27,206 bases of DNA from a virus, in IMG/VR virus record IMGVR_UViG_3300048109_000170, positions 1-27,206 of that record. One strand, written 5' to 3'. Below are positions 7,064 through 15,202 of the stretch, in pieces. How positions within the stretch are numbered: the first letter of the stretch is position 1; every line of letters begins with the position of its first letter. Position numbers and translations under genes: made by a program. The notes under the pieces are model-generated. The model made no database searches and was not told the DNA's origin. It saw nothing but the letters and a program-made list of their open reading frames with translations.

Positions 7064-7146
7064 ATTTTTTTCCTAATATTTTCCAATTGTTCATCTGATG
7101 TAATACCACGATTATATTTTGTAACCTCGTCAAGTCCCCCAGGCAT
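7060..7146 (-). CDS. Possible 28-aa ORF coupled to the next gene
   Basis: From the ATG at 7146 a 28-residue peptide (MPGGLDEVTKYNRGITSDEQ, then eight residues ending RKKI) runs to a stop at 7060 that overlaps the next start as ATGA. It overlaps the end of the queE remnant by 17 nt in another frame. Below the overlap, the peptide has ordinary protein-like composition, unlike the hydrophobic shadow frame further upstream. It lacks a clear ribosome binding site, so it may be translated only by coupling or not at all. Confidence 0.3.
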   Translation of the reverse strand: MPGGLDEVTKYNRGITSDEQLENIRKKI

Positions 7147-7582
7147 TTCCGAATAAAGATATGTGGAGTCTTGGTGCAAATCTCCATCCTTGCGCCATGC
7201 AGAGTTCCGCCACTTCCTGTACGTTAAGGGAATATTCTTCACTGCGTCCCCCCATCGGCATAAGATATACTGGGCATTCCAACCCGGCATTCCTGTATTG
7301 CTGAACAGCCCTAGTAACTTCGTCAACATCGTTTCTATCAGAAACAACAAACTTAAGGTAAACGTCACTAGCATCCAAAATATTATACTCATAAGCAATA
7401 TTAGGCTTAATAGCATCATCCCAAGACTCGCCCGAAACGGATAGTTTTGGTGAGCAACTAAAAGTGACTTGAAGATAATCATTATTGTTGAAATAATTGA
7501 AGAGTTCATCGCAAAGATGCTGCGTAGTGTTGGTTTCGAATGTAACATTTTTTGGTCCTGGGTATAATATTCTTAAATTAAC
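7130..7582 (-). pseudogene. queE: queE remnant: 7-carboxy-7-deazaguanine synthase lacking its N-terminal half
   Basis: The minus-strand frame is open from 7582 (after a TAA at 7583-7585) to a stop at 7130. It encodes recognisable QueE C-terminal sequence in order: NVTFETNTTQ, VTFSCSPKLSVSGESWDDAI, VYLKFVVSDRNDV, CPVYLMPMGG, and GWRFAPRLHISLFGNAWGT at the end. QueE is a radical-SAM enzyme that makes the 7-deazaguanine core for queuosine or preQ0-type DNA modification. The N-terminal part, with the CxxxCxxC iron-sulfur motif, is absent; a DUF465-like gene occupies the space. No ATG lies in frame; the only alternative start is TTG at 7378, which leaves 82 residues. It therefore cannot be an active QueE. 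The surviving half has no internal stop, so the loss may be recent or the fragment retained. Confidence 0.8.
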
Positions 7583-7589
7583 TTAGAAT

Positions 7590-7769
7590 TTATTCAATGA
7601 TATTTAGGTCCTTTTCAATATCTAAAATTTCTTGCTTCAATCTAAGTTTTTTCACTTTTAGTTCTGATACATCATTTCTTAGATTGTACTCTTTTTTTAC
7701 ACGGGTATCAAGTGTTCGATGTTCGATTTTTAGTTGTTCTAATCTTTGTAATTTTTTGTCAATATGCAT
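7590..7769 (-). CDS. DUF465/YdcH-like small helical protein (59 aa)
   Basis: An ATG at 7769 opens a 59-residue product starting MHIDKKLQRLEQLKIEHRTL and continuing DTRVKKEYNLRND. The EHRTLDTRV block followed by a K-L-x-L-K-x-E-I helix (residues 41-48) is the layout of DUF465 (YdcH-type) proteins, small antiparallel helical hairpins of unknown function. Lysine-rich heptads suggest coiled-coil pairing. AGGACAAC-like sequence lies upstream of the start. It sits between the sliding clamp and the queE remnant, exactly where the missing queE half would have been. Confidence 0.7.
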   Translation of the reverse strand: MHIDKKLQRLEQLKIEHRTLDTRVKKEYNLRNDVSELKVKKLRLKQEILDIEKDLNIIE

Positions 7770-7825
7770 ACTTTAGTTGTCCTCCATGCTATGATATTAT
7801 TATATAATGAAATGTCTGGCAACTA

Positions 7826-8581
7826 TTAGTTGCCAGATTTTGCTGGTAGAATATACTCATACAATCCCATGCCAGAATCAATATGAATTGCCATTGCCCC
7901 CTGATCTGAAATTTTGATGCTCATTGTAGAAGTATCGCCTAATTTTAAAATAGTTAAAACTGTTGCAAGTGGAAAACTCCAACCAGTACTTAGTGTGCCC
8001 TCTACGTTTGTCGCAAACTTCAAACTTAGTTTATCTGTTGCTGCATCACCGATATGAAACAGTAGATCATTTCCTTCAGTTTTCACCGTAAATAATGGAT
8101 CATATGCACTTAAAATACCTGCAAATGTCTGTAAATCTTTAACGGCCTTCGAAGAAGGCATAATTTCTACATCCCATTTAGCCCCTCTGAAGTTTGCTGT
8201 TTTAATTTGTGAGTCTACTAGTTCACTCGAAATTACACGATACGTAGCATCAAATACACCCTTCATTGAAAATTTAAACTCAGATGGAACAGTTTCACCA
8301 TTACGTTCCATTGTTCCTACACTTATATCAGCACCGTAACTTTTACCACTATCATCTGTGTTTTCGTATGATAGATATCCACTTGTTACACCCAAGCGTC
8401 CCATACCAAATTTGCCTGCAAATTCTTCTACCCGATTGTGCATTTTTGCTCGTAGCACAACAGTTCTATCATCATCCATTGCATCTAATACGGTTGAATT
8501 ATCATCTGTTGTAACTTTCACTGCTTGGATAATACCAAGACCATGTGTGTGTTTTACAATATCTTTTAAAATGTCACGCAT
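7826..8581 (-). CDS. 45: DNA polymerase sliding clamp (T4 gp45-like)
   Basis: At 251 aa it is slightly longer than T4 gp45 (228 aa). The chain shows two clamp-like halves of beta strands with a central linker near residues 125-150, a KWDVEIMPSSKAVKDLQTFAGIL helix region (split near 140-160), and ends LYEYILPAKSGN, the typical last strand of PCNA-type clamps. The clamp forms a trimeric ring that holds the polymerase on DNA and, in T4, also activates late transcription. AGGAGA precedes the ATG, and a host-type promoter lies at 8607-8635. The polymerase in this window ends in a matching clamp-binding tail. Sequence similarity to gp45 itself is weak, so the call relies on fold-like features and context. 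Confidence 0.75.
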   Translation of the reverse strand: MRDILKDIVKHTHGLGIIQAVKVTTDDNSTVLDAMDDDRTVVLRAKMHNRVEEFAGKFGMGRLGVTSGYLSYENTDDSGKSYGADISVGTMERNGETVPSEFKFSMKGVFDATYRVISSELVDSQIKTANFRGAKWDVEIMPSSKAVKDLQTFAGILSAYDPLFTVKTEGNDLLFHIGDAATDKLSLKFATNVEGTLSTGWSFPLATVLTILKLGDTSTMSIKISDQGAMAIHIDSGMGLYEYILPAKSGN

Positions 8582-8606
8582 TGCGTTCTCCTATGTTATA
8601 TGTTAT

Positions 8607-8635
8607 ATATTATCATAATTAAGCAAAGTTGTCAA
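8607..8635 (-). promoter_or_regulatory. Sigma70-type promoter for the sliding-clamp operon
   Basis: TTGACA (8635-8630), 17 nt, TAATAT (8612-8607) on the minus strand; an overlapping GATAAT could also act as -10. The -35 lies inside the inverted repeat at 8624-8653. Confidence 0.75.
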
Positions 8636-8653
8636 TATAAATCGACAACTTTG
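8624..8653 (-). terminator. Inverted repeat, possible terminator after the outer-membrane protein gene
   Basis: CAAAGTTGTC (8624-8633) pairs with GACAACTTTG (8644-8653) across a 10-nt loop, 13 nt after the stop at 8667. A T-run follows only on the plus-strand side, so termination of minus-strand transcripts would be weak. It overlaps the next promoter's -35. Confidence 0.4.
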
Positions 8654-8666
8654 TATTTTTATAATC

Positions 8667-11408
8667 TTAGAAAGTCCAAGATAAACCTGCAGTTATGGAA
8701 TCACTAGTATCATAGTTTGATATATTCCGATTAAATCCTACCATCAAATTTAATTTATCACTAATAGATTTATTAATATCTAGACCAATTCTGGTAGTGT
8801 CATATTCGTCAAAGTCTTTGCGAATACTTGCGGTAAATACATCATAATCAACATTGATACCGATTGTTGGATAATTATATGTATCTTTCTCAGTTGTATA
8901 ATCTAGAACCGCTAGTGTGCTGCCAGTTTCAGTATAGCCTTGTGTTTTTCGTTGTCCAATTGTATAACCAACGAACGGACGAAAATTACCAGTTTCTTTT
9001 TCTAACATAAGACTTACATAATTATCAGTTGATGCCGTTTCGCCAGCCGCAGCATAGTTGCCAATTGCTCTTGAATATGAAATATTGGATGTCGTATGAT
9101 TAAATGATGTAGTTAATTTTGTATCATTGTTATCAAATGATTTGTCAATATCAATTCTATATGCGTGGGTTTTCATACTACCATTACTATCACTTCCTGT
9201 CATAGTGGTATTAACTTCATTATACTCTACACCAATCAACATATTATCATTGCCCGAAATATCTTTAATTCCAATGCTATACACATTTGTATCTGCATTG
9301 TAGCCATTATTCATTTTATGATTAGTTTTCGTAACTGAAATACCATGCTCAATATCCATATTTCTGTGAATATCAATACCCAATAATTGTTCTACCTGAT
9401 CAACTCTGCCAACAACTGATTCAATATTACTAGATGTTTTGACAATATCATTTCGCGCAGTTATTGTGGTAGTTGTATCTCCATCTGTTACTACCTCTGA
9501 ACCATCATCATATGTTACTGTAGTGCGAACAAATGTCTCTGTTGTAATGTCCATTGGTGTTGTTACCAGTGTGAAAGTTTCTTTAGAAATAGTTTGTAAA
9601 TTGTTGTCAACTGTAGAATCATGTTTTACAACATTTGACGTTAATACTGGCAAAGTTGTACTTTGTGTTTCTATCGTTGATGAAATAGTTTCGCTTGATG
9701 TGTTCTCAACAACGGGCAGTGCTTGTATAGCCATCAGTTGCAATCCTACACCTGGATCAGAAAATGTGCTAACTTGTACTTTCGCAGATGATTCCACAAT
9801 CTGTAATACAACAACTTCCTCTACAACAGTCTCTTCTGCTGCTACACGTGCTGCTTCCTCTTCGGCTGCTACACGTGCTGCTTCTTCTGCGGCTGCTACA
9901 CGTGCGGCTTCTTCTGCGGCTGCAACACGCGCTGCTTCTTCTGCGGCTGCTACACGCGCTGCTTCTTCTTCGGCTGCTACACGCGCTGCTTCTTCTGCGG
10001 CTGCAACACGCGCTGCTTCTTCTGCGGCTGCTACACGCGCTGCTTCTTCTGCGGCTGCTACACGTGCTGCCTCTTCTGCTGCTACACGTGCTGCTTCTGC
10101 TTCCTCGGCAGCAATTCTTGCTGCTTCTGCCTCTTCTGCTGCTACACGTGCTGCTTCTGCTTCCTCGGCAGCAATTCTTGCTGCTTCTGCCTCTTCTGCT
10201 GCTACACGTGCTGCTTCTGCTTCCTCGGCAGCAATTCTTGCTGCTTCTGCCTCTTCTGCTGCTACACGTGCTGCCTCTGCCTCTTCTGCTGCTACACGTG
10301 CTGCCTCTGCCTCTTCTGCTGCTACACGTGCTGCTTCTGCCTCTTCTGCTGCTATCCGTGCTGCCTCTGCCTCTTCTGCTGCTACACGTGCTGCTTCTGC
10401 CTCTTCTGCTGCTATCCGTGCTGCCTCTGCCTCTGCCGCCTCACGCTCTGGCGCGGCGATTGCGGCTTCTGTTGCAGTTCCAATATCTTCAACCACCCAA
10501 TCATTATCAGCACCACCGCCAGCGTCTTCTGAATCTTCAATGGCATCAAAGACAGTTTCGCCTAAAATGTATGCATAGTTTATTGAAAGAATATCACCTA
10601 CTGCGACATCAGTCCAGTGCCAACTAATACCAATTGTATCGTCACCTGTTCCATATGGAACTTCTTCACCGTCCGCATTTTTATATTTTGAACCATCATA
10701 TGCATCCGCATCTGTTGCCCATGATTGAATACCTGCAGTTACGTTAGTATCTGTTGTATATAATCCTAGTGCATATTTTGAAACATTTGCTTCGCTAATA
10801 ACCAGATTAGTCTCTGGAACACCAGAATAACCTAATACATTTTCAGTTGCGCTGGTATCGCCTGCCACACCTTGTGAATCTGGATCGATGTACTTTCCAT
10901 AATTTACTGATTGTGCATCTGAACCAGCGGTCACCGTTGTTGTAACATCAATGTAAGATTTGTTATCTTCTAGTTTAAATACATTCTTAACATTCCAAGT
11001 GGAATCATTATGGCTGACATCGCCACTCCATGTTATGCTACTAGTTCCATTTGAAAGTCCATCTGAATCAACAATATCAGTTGAATACACAGACCAGTTG
11101 TTATTTTTATAATTTGTATCGTCTACCATAAGTGCTTGCCCATCGAATGGCGCACCTGGGGTCAGATAGTCATAATTATTATCGAATGATCCAGTGCCAT
11201 TAGGATCAAATAATATACCAGGAGTGTTACTGTCACCACTACCGAACGTACCAGATTCTTGATTGATACCAGTTTTAATCCATTGATTTTGTAGTATGCC
11301 ATCATTGTCTGATTGCATAAAACTCGTGTCAGCAATTGCAGTGGAACATAATAACATCGTCGCTGTACTAGCCATTGTTATTCTATTATATTGAATGTTA
11401 ACAAACAT
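8667..11408 (-). CDS. Autotransporter-like outer-membrane protein with Ala/Glu/Arg repeat stalk (913 aa)
   Basis: Residues 1-26 form a Sec signal peptide ending in AIA before D27 (h-region [15 protein letters not shown]; a second possible start is M12). Residues 27-310 are a beta-rich, N/D/T/G-rich extracellular-type domain. Residues about 323-523 are a repeat stalk: 12 units of 10 residues ([20 protein letters not shown]), then 9-residue units (EEAARVAAA), probably one long charged helix. After a V/T-rich linker (525-660), the C-terminal 250 residues show alternating amphipathic strands and end in GLSWTF with a terminal Phe, the signal recognised by the BAM complex. The layout is signal, passenger, stalk, barrel. 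It has its own host-type promoter at 11446-11474 and AAAGGG before the ATG, so it is probably made early. The role is unknown: host surface remodelling or superinfection exclusion are possible; a virion role is less likely given the promoter and signal peptide. Confidence 0.8.
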   Translation of the reverse strand: MFVNIQYNRITMASTATMLLCSTAIADTSFMQSDNDGILQNQWIKTGINQESGTFGSGDSNTPGILFDPNGTGSFDNNYDYLTPGAPFDGQALMVDDTNYKNNNWSVYSTDIVDSDGLSNGTSSITWSGDVSHNDSTWNVKNVFKLEDNKSYIDVTTTVTAGSDAQSVNYGKYIDPDSQGVAGDTSATENVLGYSGVPETNLVISEANVSKYALGLYTTDTNVTAGIQSWATDADAYDGSKYKNADGEEVPYGTGDDTIGISWHWTDVAVGDILSINYAYILGETVFDAIEDSEDAGGGADNDWVVEDIGTATEAAIAAPEREAAEAEAARIAAEEAEAARVAAEEAEAARIAAEEAEAARVAAEEAEAARVAAEEAEAARVAAEEAEAARIAAEEAEAARVAAEEAEAARIAAEEAEAARVAAEEAEAARIAAEEAEAARVAAEEAARVAAAEEAARVAAAEEAARVAAAEEAARVAAEEEAARVAAAEEAARVAAAEEAARVAAAEEAARVAAEEEAARVAAEETVVEEVVVLQIVESSAKVQVSTFSDPGVGLQLMAIQALPVVENTSSETISSTIETQSTTLPVLTSNVVKHDSTVDNNLQTISKETFTLVTTPMDITTETFVRTTVTYDDGSEVVTDGDTTTTITARNDIVKTSSNIESVVGRVDQVEQLLGIDIHRNMDIEHGISVTKTNHKMNNGYNADTNVYSIGIKDISGNDNMLIGVEYNEVNTTMTGSDSNGSMKTHAYRIDIDKSFDNNDTKLTTSFNHTTSNISYSRAIGNYAAAGETASTDNYVSLMLEKETGNFRPFVGYTIGQRKTQGYTETGSTLAVLDYTTEKDTYNYPTIGINVDYDVFTASIRKDFDEYDTTRIGLDINKSISDKLNLMVGFNRNISNYDTSDSITAGLSWTF
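9841..10440 (-). repeat. 600-bp in-frame tandem repeat (12x30, 1x24, 8x27 bp)
   Basis: The stalk of the outer-membrane protein is encoded by 30-bp units from 10440 to 10081, one 24-bp unit (10080-10057) and eight 27-bp units (10056-9841). All lengths are multiples of three, so gain or loss of units keeps the frame. Confidence 0.95.
10081..10260 (-). repeat. Three identical 60-bp copies inside the tandem repeat
   Basis: Bases 10081-10140, 10141-10200 and 10201-10260 are identical. Each holds two 30-bp units, one coding the Ile and one the Val variant. Perfect identity implies recent duplication. Confidence 0.95.
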
Positions 11409-11445
11409 TATATACCCTTTCGGTATTGATTCTATCTATATTTTT

Positions 11446-11474
11446 TTTATATCAGAGATAGAATTAAATGTCAA
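11446..11474 (-). promoter_or_regulatory. Sigma70-type promoter for the outer-membrane protein
   Basis: TTGACA (11474-11469), 17-nt spacer, TATAAA (11451-11446) on the minus strand, about 37 nt before the ATG at 11408. Confidence 0.8.
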
Positions 11475-11479
11475 GTGTT

Positions 11480-12055
11480 TTATTCAAATAAAATATCGAA
11501 TTGAGATGATTGTTGTTCTTTTGTTTTTCTTGGATTTGCTGTAGATGGATTATCAACCCAATAGATTGTATTCGGTGGTAAAAATCCATGTATAAACCAG
11601 GCGTTTCCAAATGGTGGTGAGCCACCACCAGTAAAGTCAACACGATTATTGTAAACTAGTGCAGACATACCATATTCCATAAACATTTTGCCTCTTCCCG
11701 CTCCTTGAAAACTTGCAACGGGCAAGAATAATGCAAATGGTTTGCCCAAATCATAACAATGCCGGATAAACTTATCTTTTATGGAGTAGGGAGGATTTGT
11801 GATTACTCCGTCATGTACATCACCTGGCACACATTCAAAGAAATCTTTACCGTTGCTTGGCTCAATATTGTAACCAAATTTGGTAAACCCTTCTACAATA
11901 AGACCTGATTTGCCACTTGTTGCTTCATAGTAAGTCGAATCCTTGTCTAAGTACTTCAACAGCGGTTCTATACTATCAGGCGGTGTATAACACTCGTCTG
12001 ATGCAGCATTTCTGCCTAAATTTTGTACTAGTTTTGTATAAGTCTTTTTAGCCAT
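11480..12055 (-). CDS. Adenine-type DNA methyltransferase-like protein (191 aa)
   Basis: The frame is open to 12103, but the ATG at 12053-12055, one base after the polymerase stop, is the natural start (MAKKTYTKLVQNLGRNAASD). The catalytic motif NPPY lies at 87-90 within DGVITNPPYS, as in amino-methyltransferases acting on adenine N6 or cytosine N4. YYEATSGKSGLIVEGF (42-57) is in the place of the AdoMet-binding motif but lacks the usual GxG. LGKPFALFLP (around 103-112) follows as the expected strand. It is short, with no obvious target-recognition domain, like orphan phage Dam-like enzymes. Its position directly behind the polymerase suggests it marks newly made phage DNA, perhaps against restriction. 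Confidence 0.78.
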   Translation of the reverse strand: MAKKTYTKLVQNLGRNAASDECYTPPDSIEPLLKYLDKDSTYYEATSGKSGLIVEGFTKFGYNIEPSNGKDFFECVPGDVHDGVITNPPYSIKDKFIRHCYDLGKPFALFLPVASFQGAGRGKMFMEYGMSALVYNNRVDFTGGGSPPFGNAWFIHGFLPPNTIYWVDNPSTANPRKTKEQQSSQFDILFE

Positions 12056-12056
12056 T

Positions 12057-14855
12057 TTAAAACTCAAATAAATTTTCAAATTGTTCACTGGCGTTTGCAG
12101 CACTAAGATCCCACTTTAGAACACCAATTAGATTATCAATCTTTTTATCAATAATTGCTATTTCCATAGAATCATGGTCAAATGGAAGATCCTGAAACCA
12201 TTGTGGAATACGAGGTTCATCAATTGGATATGCAATACTTGTCATTTTCATTGGATTATCACGTAATTTACATACAATAGTTTTCATACCATCAGTTATT
12301 TCAACTGAGTATCTATCACTATTCATTTCACGCAAAGTATTCCAATTCAATGCTGCACTAACATGTCCGGGCAAACGTGGCTTTTCCAGTTTGTCTTCTG
12401 ATCTTCGTAATTTAAAATCTGCATTTTGTGCACGTTTATATTTTGATACATCATTTTTAAACTTAGTTAAATTATTAACACGTTTAGGAGTGCCTTTCTC
12501 CCAACCAGGCTTTTCACGAAATTCTTTTTTGAATTCTTTAACCATTGTAATAATATCGTTTTGTTCGCCGCCGGTAAGAACTTTAACAAGACATTCACTA
12601 AGAAAGTTTTGCATATAATCAGGAGTATCACTACGTTTCAAGTCAAGTCCCATTGCTTTTACTTTGCCAGGTTTGCCATCAATATCACGCCGTATACCAT
12701 CATCATCATAGATAAGCATAGCATATCTTTTCTTCTTAATAAAGATAGCCATAGTTGCTAAGTTCTCACGTCCAGCGGCAATGATTTCACCTTGGTTGCG
12801 TGGACAATTGAAAAACTCTTTCATAAAATCTGGAAAACTAGCATTAACTTGATTGGCGATTTCATCATACATTGTAAGAGCAATTTCTTTATTCCATTCA
12901 ATCTCACCACTATCAATCTCTTTTTGATATGATGGATACATTGAATAATAGATAGAATCTGTGTCACCGTATATCACGGATTTGCCTTTATAATCATATG
13001 TGCCATCGATTACTTCATTTGTCTTTGCACCCATATGTCTTGTGATACAACGACCTGACAGAGTAGTAGATTGTCCGATGCGCTTATCATAAAATCGACA
13101 GCCTTGATTCAAAATCGCACCGTATAGGCTGTTCAAGTTAATCTTCTTAACTAGTTGTCGTTTATCCCAAAACGCAATTTCTTCATCTGAGCCACCGTTT
13201 TCTCTAACTTCACGCATATTCTTTTGAAGAACTTTACGTTCAGCATACCAGCGTTCTAACAGACTAGGAATAATACCTTGAATATCTTGTTTGAATACGG
13301 TACCATTCGCACTTATAGCCCATGGCAAATCTGAATTATATACTAAATCGAATGCTTCTGCACCAGTAACTTCATGTACCTCACCATTCTCCATGTCTAA
13401 ATTCATTATGGTTGTTTTATCTTTTTCATTAAAGAACCTAAATTCTTCGGTTGAAAATGTATCTTCCCATGCTTGTGCTGCACCATAGCCTTTGTTCTTA
13501 CCACCGCGTCCAGACCTGATACGATTTTGTATCATTTCTTCTGTATAATCTTGTCTTAGTTGTGCAGTGATGGTTTCCGGCGACATATTCAATGCACGAA
13601 TAATACTCGGGTATAGAGAATTAATATCAATACCTGCTACCCATCGTTGTACGCCAATCTGAGGATTAGCAACAAATGCGCCCGCTGCTTTCTGTGCTTC
13701 TGCGGCTGCTTCCTCTTCTAGTGTTGGTTCATAATCTTCATCTTCTACATCCCAACTACGTTTTTTTCTATCAGGCACAACCATACCTCGACGATGTGCT
13801 TCATTGATAATTGCCTGTTCGGTAACAGCAACAGCACCCATTGTAGTTTGAATATTAACGGTATTATCATGTGCGATTTCATTCGCTAGATCAATGAATC
13901 TTAGTTTTTTATCTAGGTTATCAAGTAATGCAACATCTTGTCTATTATATTCTATAAACTTATAAAAATCTTGATTATATAGTTGATCCAATGTACCTTC
14001 ATATGCAACTTTTCGTTCACTTAATTCATATTCGCCAATTGCATCAAGTGAGTATGAATGCATTTCATGGTATGTATATTTGCGATATAATTCTAGATAA
14101 TCTAGATGAATACGTCCACTTAAAACATAACTAATTTGTTCTTTGCCATACTTAACGATAGTCTTTGCTTTTGGAAGAAGGTCCCAGAGGCATAATTTAC
14201 GAGTATGTGATTTGCTTAAAACTCGAACAATACGATTTACGGTGTACGGAATATCAAAGCCTTCGCTATTCCATCCGCTAAGAACATCTGCATCATCTAT
14301 AAGTGTTAAGAAGTCATTTAACATGTCGGCTTCACTTAGATATAGAAATGTATCTGGAAATTTATCACATAGACGCTGTGCTTCTACTAGACCTTCGCCA
14401 TCCCTCATATGCTCTGGTGGCATAACAAAGGTAACAAGTTGATTTGACCATTGTAAGTGTACTGTAATAGCAGTAATTGGCATAAAAGGATCTTCAGGTG
14501 GCGCAAATCCTTTATCAGCGTCAAAGTCAACTTCAATATCGAAGAATGCAACATTTAATTTTGGTGAATCTAAATTCAGATAGTTTTCAGCAAGACATCT
14601 AACCTCAGGTTTTATATCACTCTCATATATTTTTTTATCAGAATTCATACGCAATTCTTTGTGCATGTCTTTTAATCGTTTTACCTTTACCTGACGAACC
14701 TTTTCACCATGAATACTAGTATGTGATCCTCTATCATCGCGCACATAAAATGTACGCCACGCTGGATAATCTTGATATATACGTTTGCCGTCTTTTCGTT
14801 CAACGACATTTACAATATCTTTATCTTTGTTGTAGTATGCATCTACATAACTCAT
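12057..14855 (-). CDS. 43: DNA polymerase, family B (T4 gp43-like)
   Basis: The 932-aa product is the replicative polymerase. The proofreading exonuclease shows FFDIEVDFD (Exo I, D106/E108), GWNSEGFDIPYTVNRI (Exo II, D201) and EYNRQDVALLD (Exo III, D307). The polymerase domain shows GIDINSLYPSII (motif A, D410), KKINLNSLYGAILNQG (motif B, 570-585) and IYGDTDSIYYSM (motif C, D631 and D633). The last residues, QFENLFEF, resemble the T4 polymerase clamp-binding tail, which fits the clamp gene at 7826. T4 gp43 has 898 aa, so length is normal. An E/A-rich stretch (377-393) in the palm entry is unusual. It starts directly after the stop of the dsbA-like gene and ends one base before the methyltransferase start: one operon. 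Confidence 0.97.
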   Translation of the reverse strand: MSYVDAYYNKDKDIVNVVERKDGKRIYQDYPAWRTFYVRDDRGSHTSIHGEKVRQVKVKRLKDMHKELRMNSDKKIYESDIKPEVRCLAENYLNLDSPKLNVAFFDIEVDFDADKGFAPPEDPFMPITAITVHLQWSNQLVTFVMPPEHMRDGEGLVEAQRLCDKFPDTFLYLSEADMLNDFLTLIDDADVLSGWNSEGFDIPYTVNRIVRVLSKSHTRKLCLWDLLPKAKTIVKYGKEQISYVLSGRIHLDYLELYRKYTYHEMHSYSLDAIGEYELSERKVAYEGTLDQLYNQDFYKFIEYNRQDVALLDNLDKKLRFIDLANEIAHDNTVNIQTTMGAVAVTEQAIINEAHRRGMVVPDRKKRSWDVEDEDYEPTLEEEAAAEAQKAAGAFVANPQIGVQRWVAGIDINSLYPSIIRALNMSPETITAQLRQDYTEEMIQNRIRSGRGGKNKGYGAAQAWEDTFSTEEFRFFNEKDKTTIMNLDMENGEVHEVTGAEAFDLVYNSDLPWAISANGTVFKQDIQGIIPSLLERWYAERKVLQKNMREVRENGGSDEEIAFWDKRQLVKKINLNSLYGAILNQGCRFYDKRIGQSTTLSGRCITRHMGAKTNEVIDGTYDYKGKSVIYGDTDSIYYSMYPSYQKEIDSGEIEWNKEIALTMYDEIANQVNASFPDFMKEFFNCPRNQGEIIAAGRENLATMAIFIKKKRYAMLIYDDDGIRRDIDGKPGKVKAMGLDLKRSDTPDYMQNFLSECLVKVLTGGEQNDIITMVKEFKKEFREKPGWEKGTPKRVNNLTKFKNDVSKYKRAQNADFKLRRSEDKLEKPRLPGHVSAALNWNTLREMNSDRYSVEITDGMKTIVCKLRDNPMKMTSIAYPIDEPRIPQWFQDLPFDHDSMEIAIIDKKIDNLIGVLKWDLSAANASEQFENLFEF

Positions 14856-15116
14856 TTATAGTGTGCGTCCCACAGTTTCAAGTACGGTCTCTACATCTTC
14901 AAAGTCTTGCTTTGCTCCCTGTAGATTTGCTTTATGTGCTAGTGAAATAGCCTTATTAAGTACTGCAGGTTTAATATCTAATTCTTCTGCAATTGCTTTT
15001 ACAGTATCACGCAGTCCACCCTTTAGGTCGTCAACTTCCTGTAGAACAGAACACCCTTCATCTACCAATTGTTTTAATTTTGCTTTTTCTTCGCTTGTAA
15101 CTGAATCTAGTGACAT
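14856..15116 (-). CDS. dsbA: DsbA-like double-stranded DNA-binding protein (late transcription)
   Basis: An 86-aa, mostly helical protein: MSLDSVTSEEKAKLKQLVDE, a central LRDTVKAIAEELDIKPAVLNKAI segment that is helix-turn-helix-like (about 35-58), then an acidic C-terminal helix. Size and layout match T4 DsbA, which binds late promoter regions and enhances late transcription; the D-I-K-P-A-V-L-N-K-A block aligns with the core of the T4 protein as I remember it. AGGAG precedes the ATG. It has a host-type promoter at 15170-15198 and its stop abuts the polymerase start, so it leads the replication operon. Confidence 0.72.
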   Translation of the reverse strand: MSLDSVTSEEKAKLKQLVDEGCSVLQEVDDLKGGLRDTVKAIAEELDIKPAVLNKAISLAHKANLQGAKQDFEDVETVLETVGRTL

Positions 15117-15146
15117 ATAATAATCTCCTAATTAGATATAAAAAAT

Positions 15147-15165
15147 GAAGCTCTCTAAGAACTCC
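15147..15165 (-). terminator. Possible leader attenuator before dsbA/polymerase
   Basis: In the leader RNA a 7-bp stem with G-U pairs (GGAGUUC/GAGCUUC, 5-nt loop) is followed by AUUUUUUAU, between the promoter and the dsbA ATG. It has terminator form but a weak stem. Confidence 0.3.
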
Positions 15166-15169
15166 ATTT

Positions 15170-15198
15170 AATATAGCATAGTATTGTTAGGTTGTCAA
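15170..15198 (-). promoter_or_regulatory. Sigma70-type promoter for dsbA-polymerase-methyltransferase
   Basis: TTGACA (15198-15193), 17-nt spacer, TATATT (15175-15170) on the minus strand; leader about 50 nt. Confidence 0.78.
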
Positions 15199-15202
15199 TA
15201 GA

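Noticed and set aside
7060-7548. 162-codon minus-strand frame
   Set aside because: Most of it overlaps the recognisable queE remnant in another frame and gives a hydrophobic shadow product. Only its last 28 codons look protein-like, and these are listed separately with low confidence.
9841-10440. Regular 30-bp repeats that could suggest a CRISPR array
   Set aside because: There are no unique spacers; units abut, are in frame, and encode a continuous helical stalk.
9439-10627. Long plus-strand frames (379 and 279 codons) across the repeat region
   Set aside because: They are shadows of the alanine/glutamate-rich repeat of the minus-strand outer-membrane gene; the products are low-complexity A/S/T/R or L/H runs with no promoter or ribosome binding site.
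12056-12103. N-terminal extension of the methyltransferase to 12103
   Set aside because: It reads the end of the polymerase gene in another frame; the ATG at 12055 directly after the polymerase stop is the better start.
14863-15120. 85-codon plus-strand frame opposite dsbA
   Set aside because: It is an antisense shadow rich in serine and cysteine without start signals; the minus-strand frame has a promoter, ribosome binding site and DsbA-like helices.
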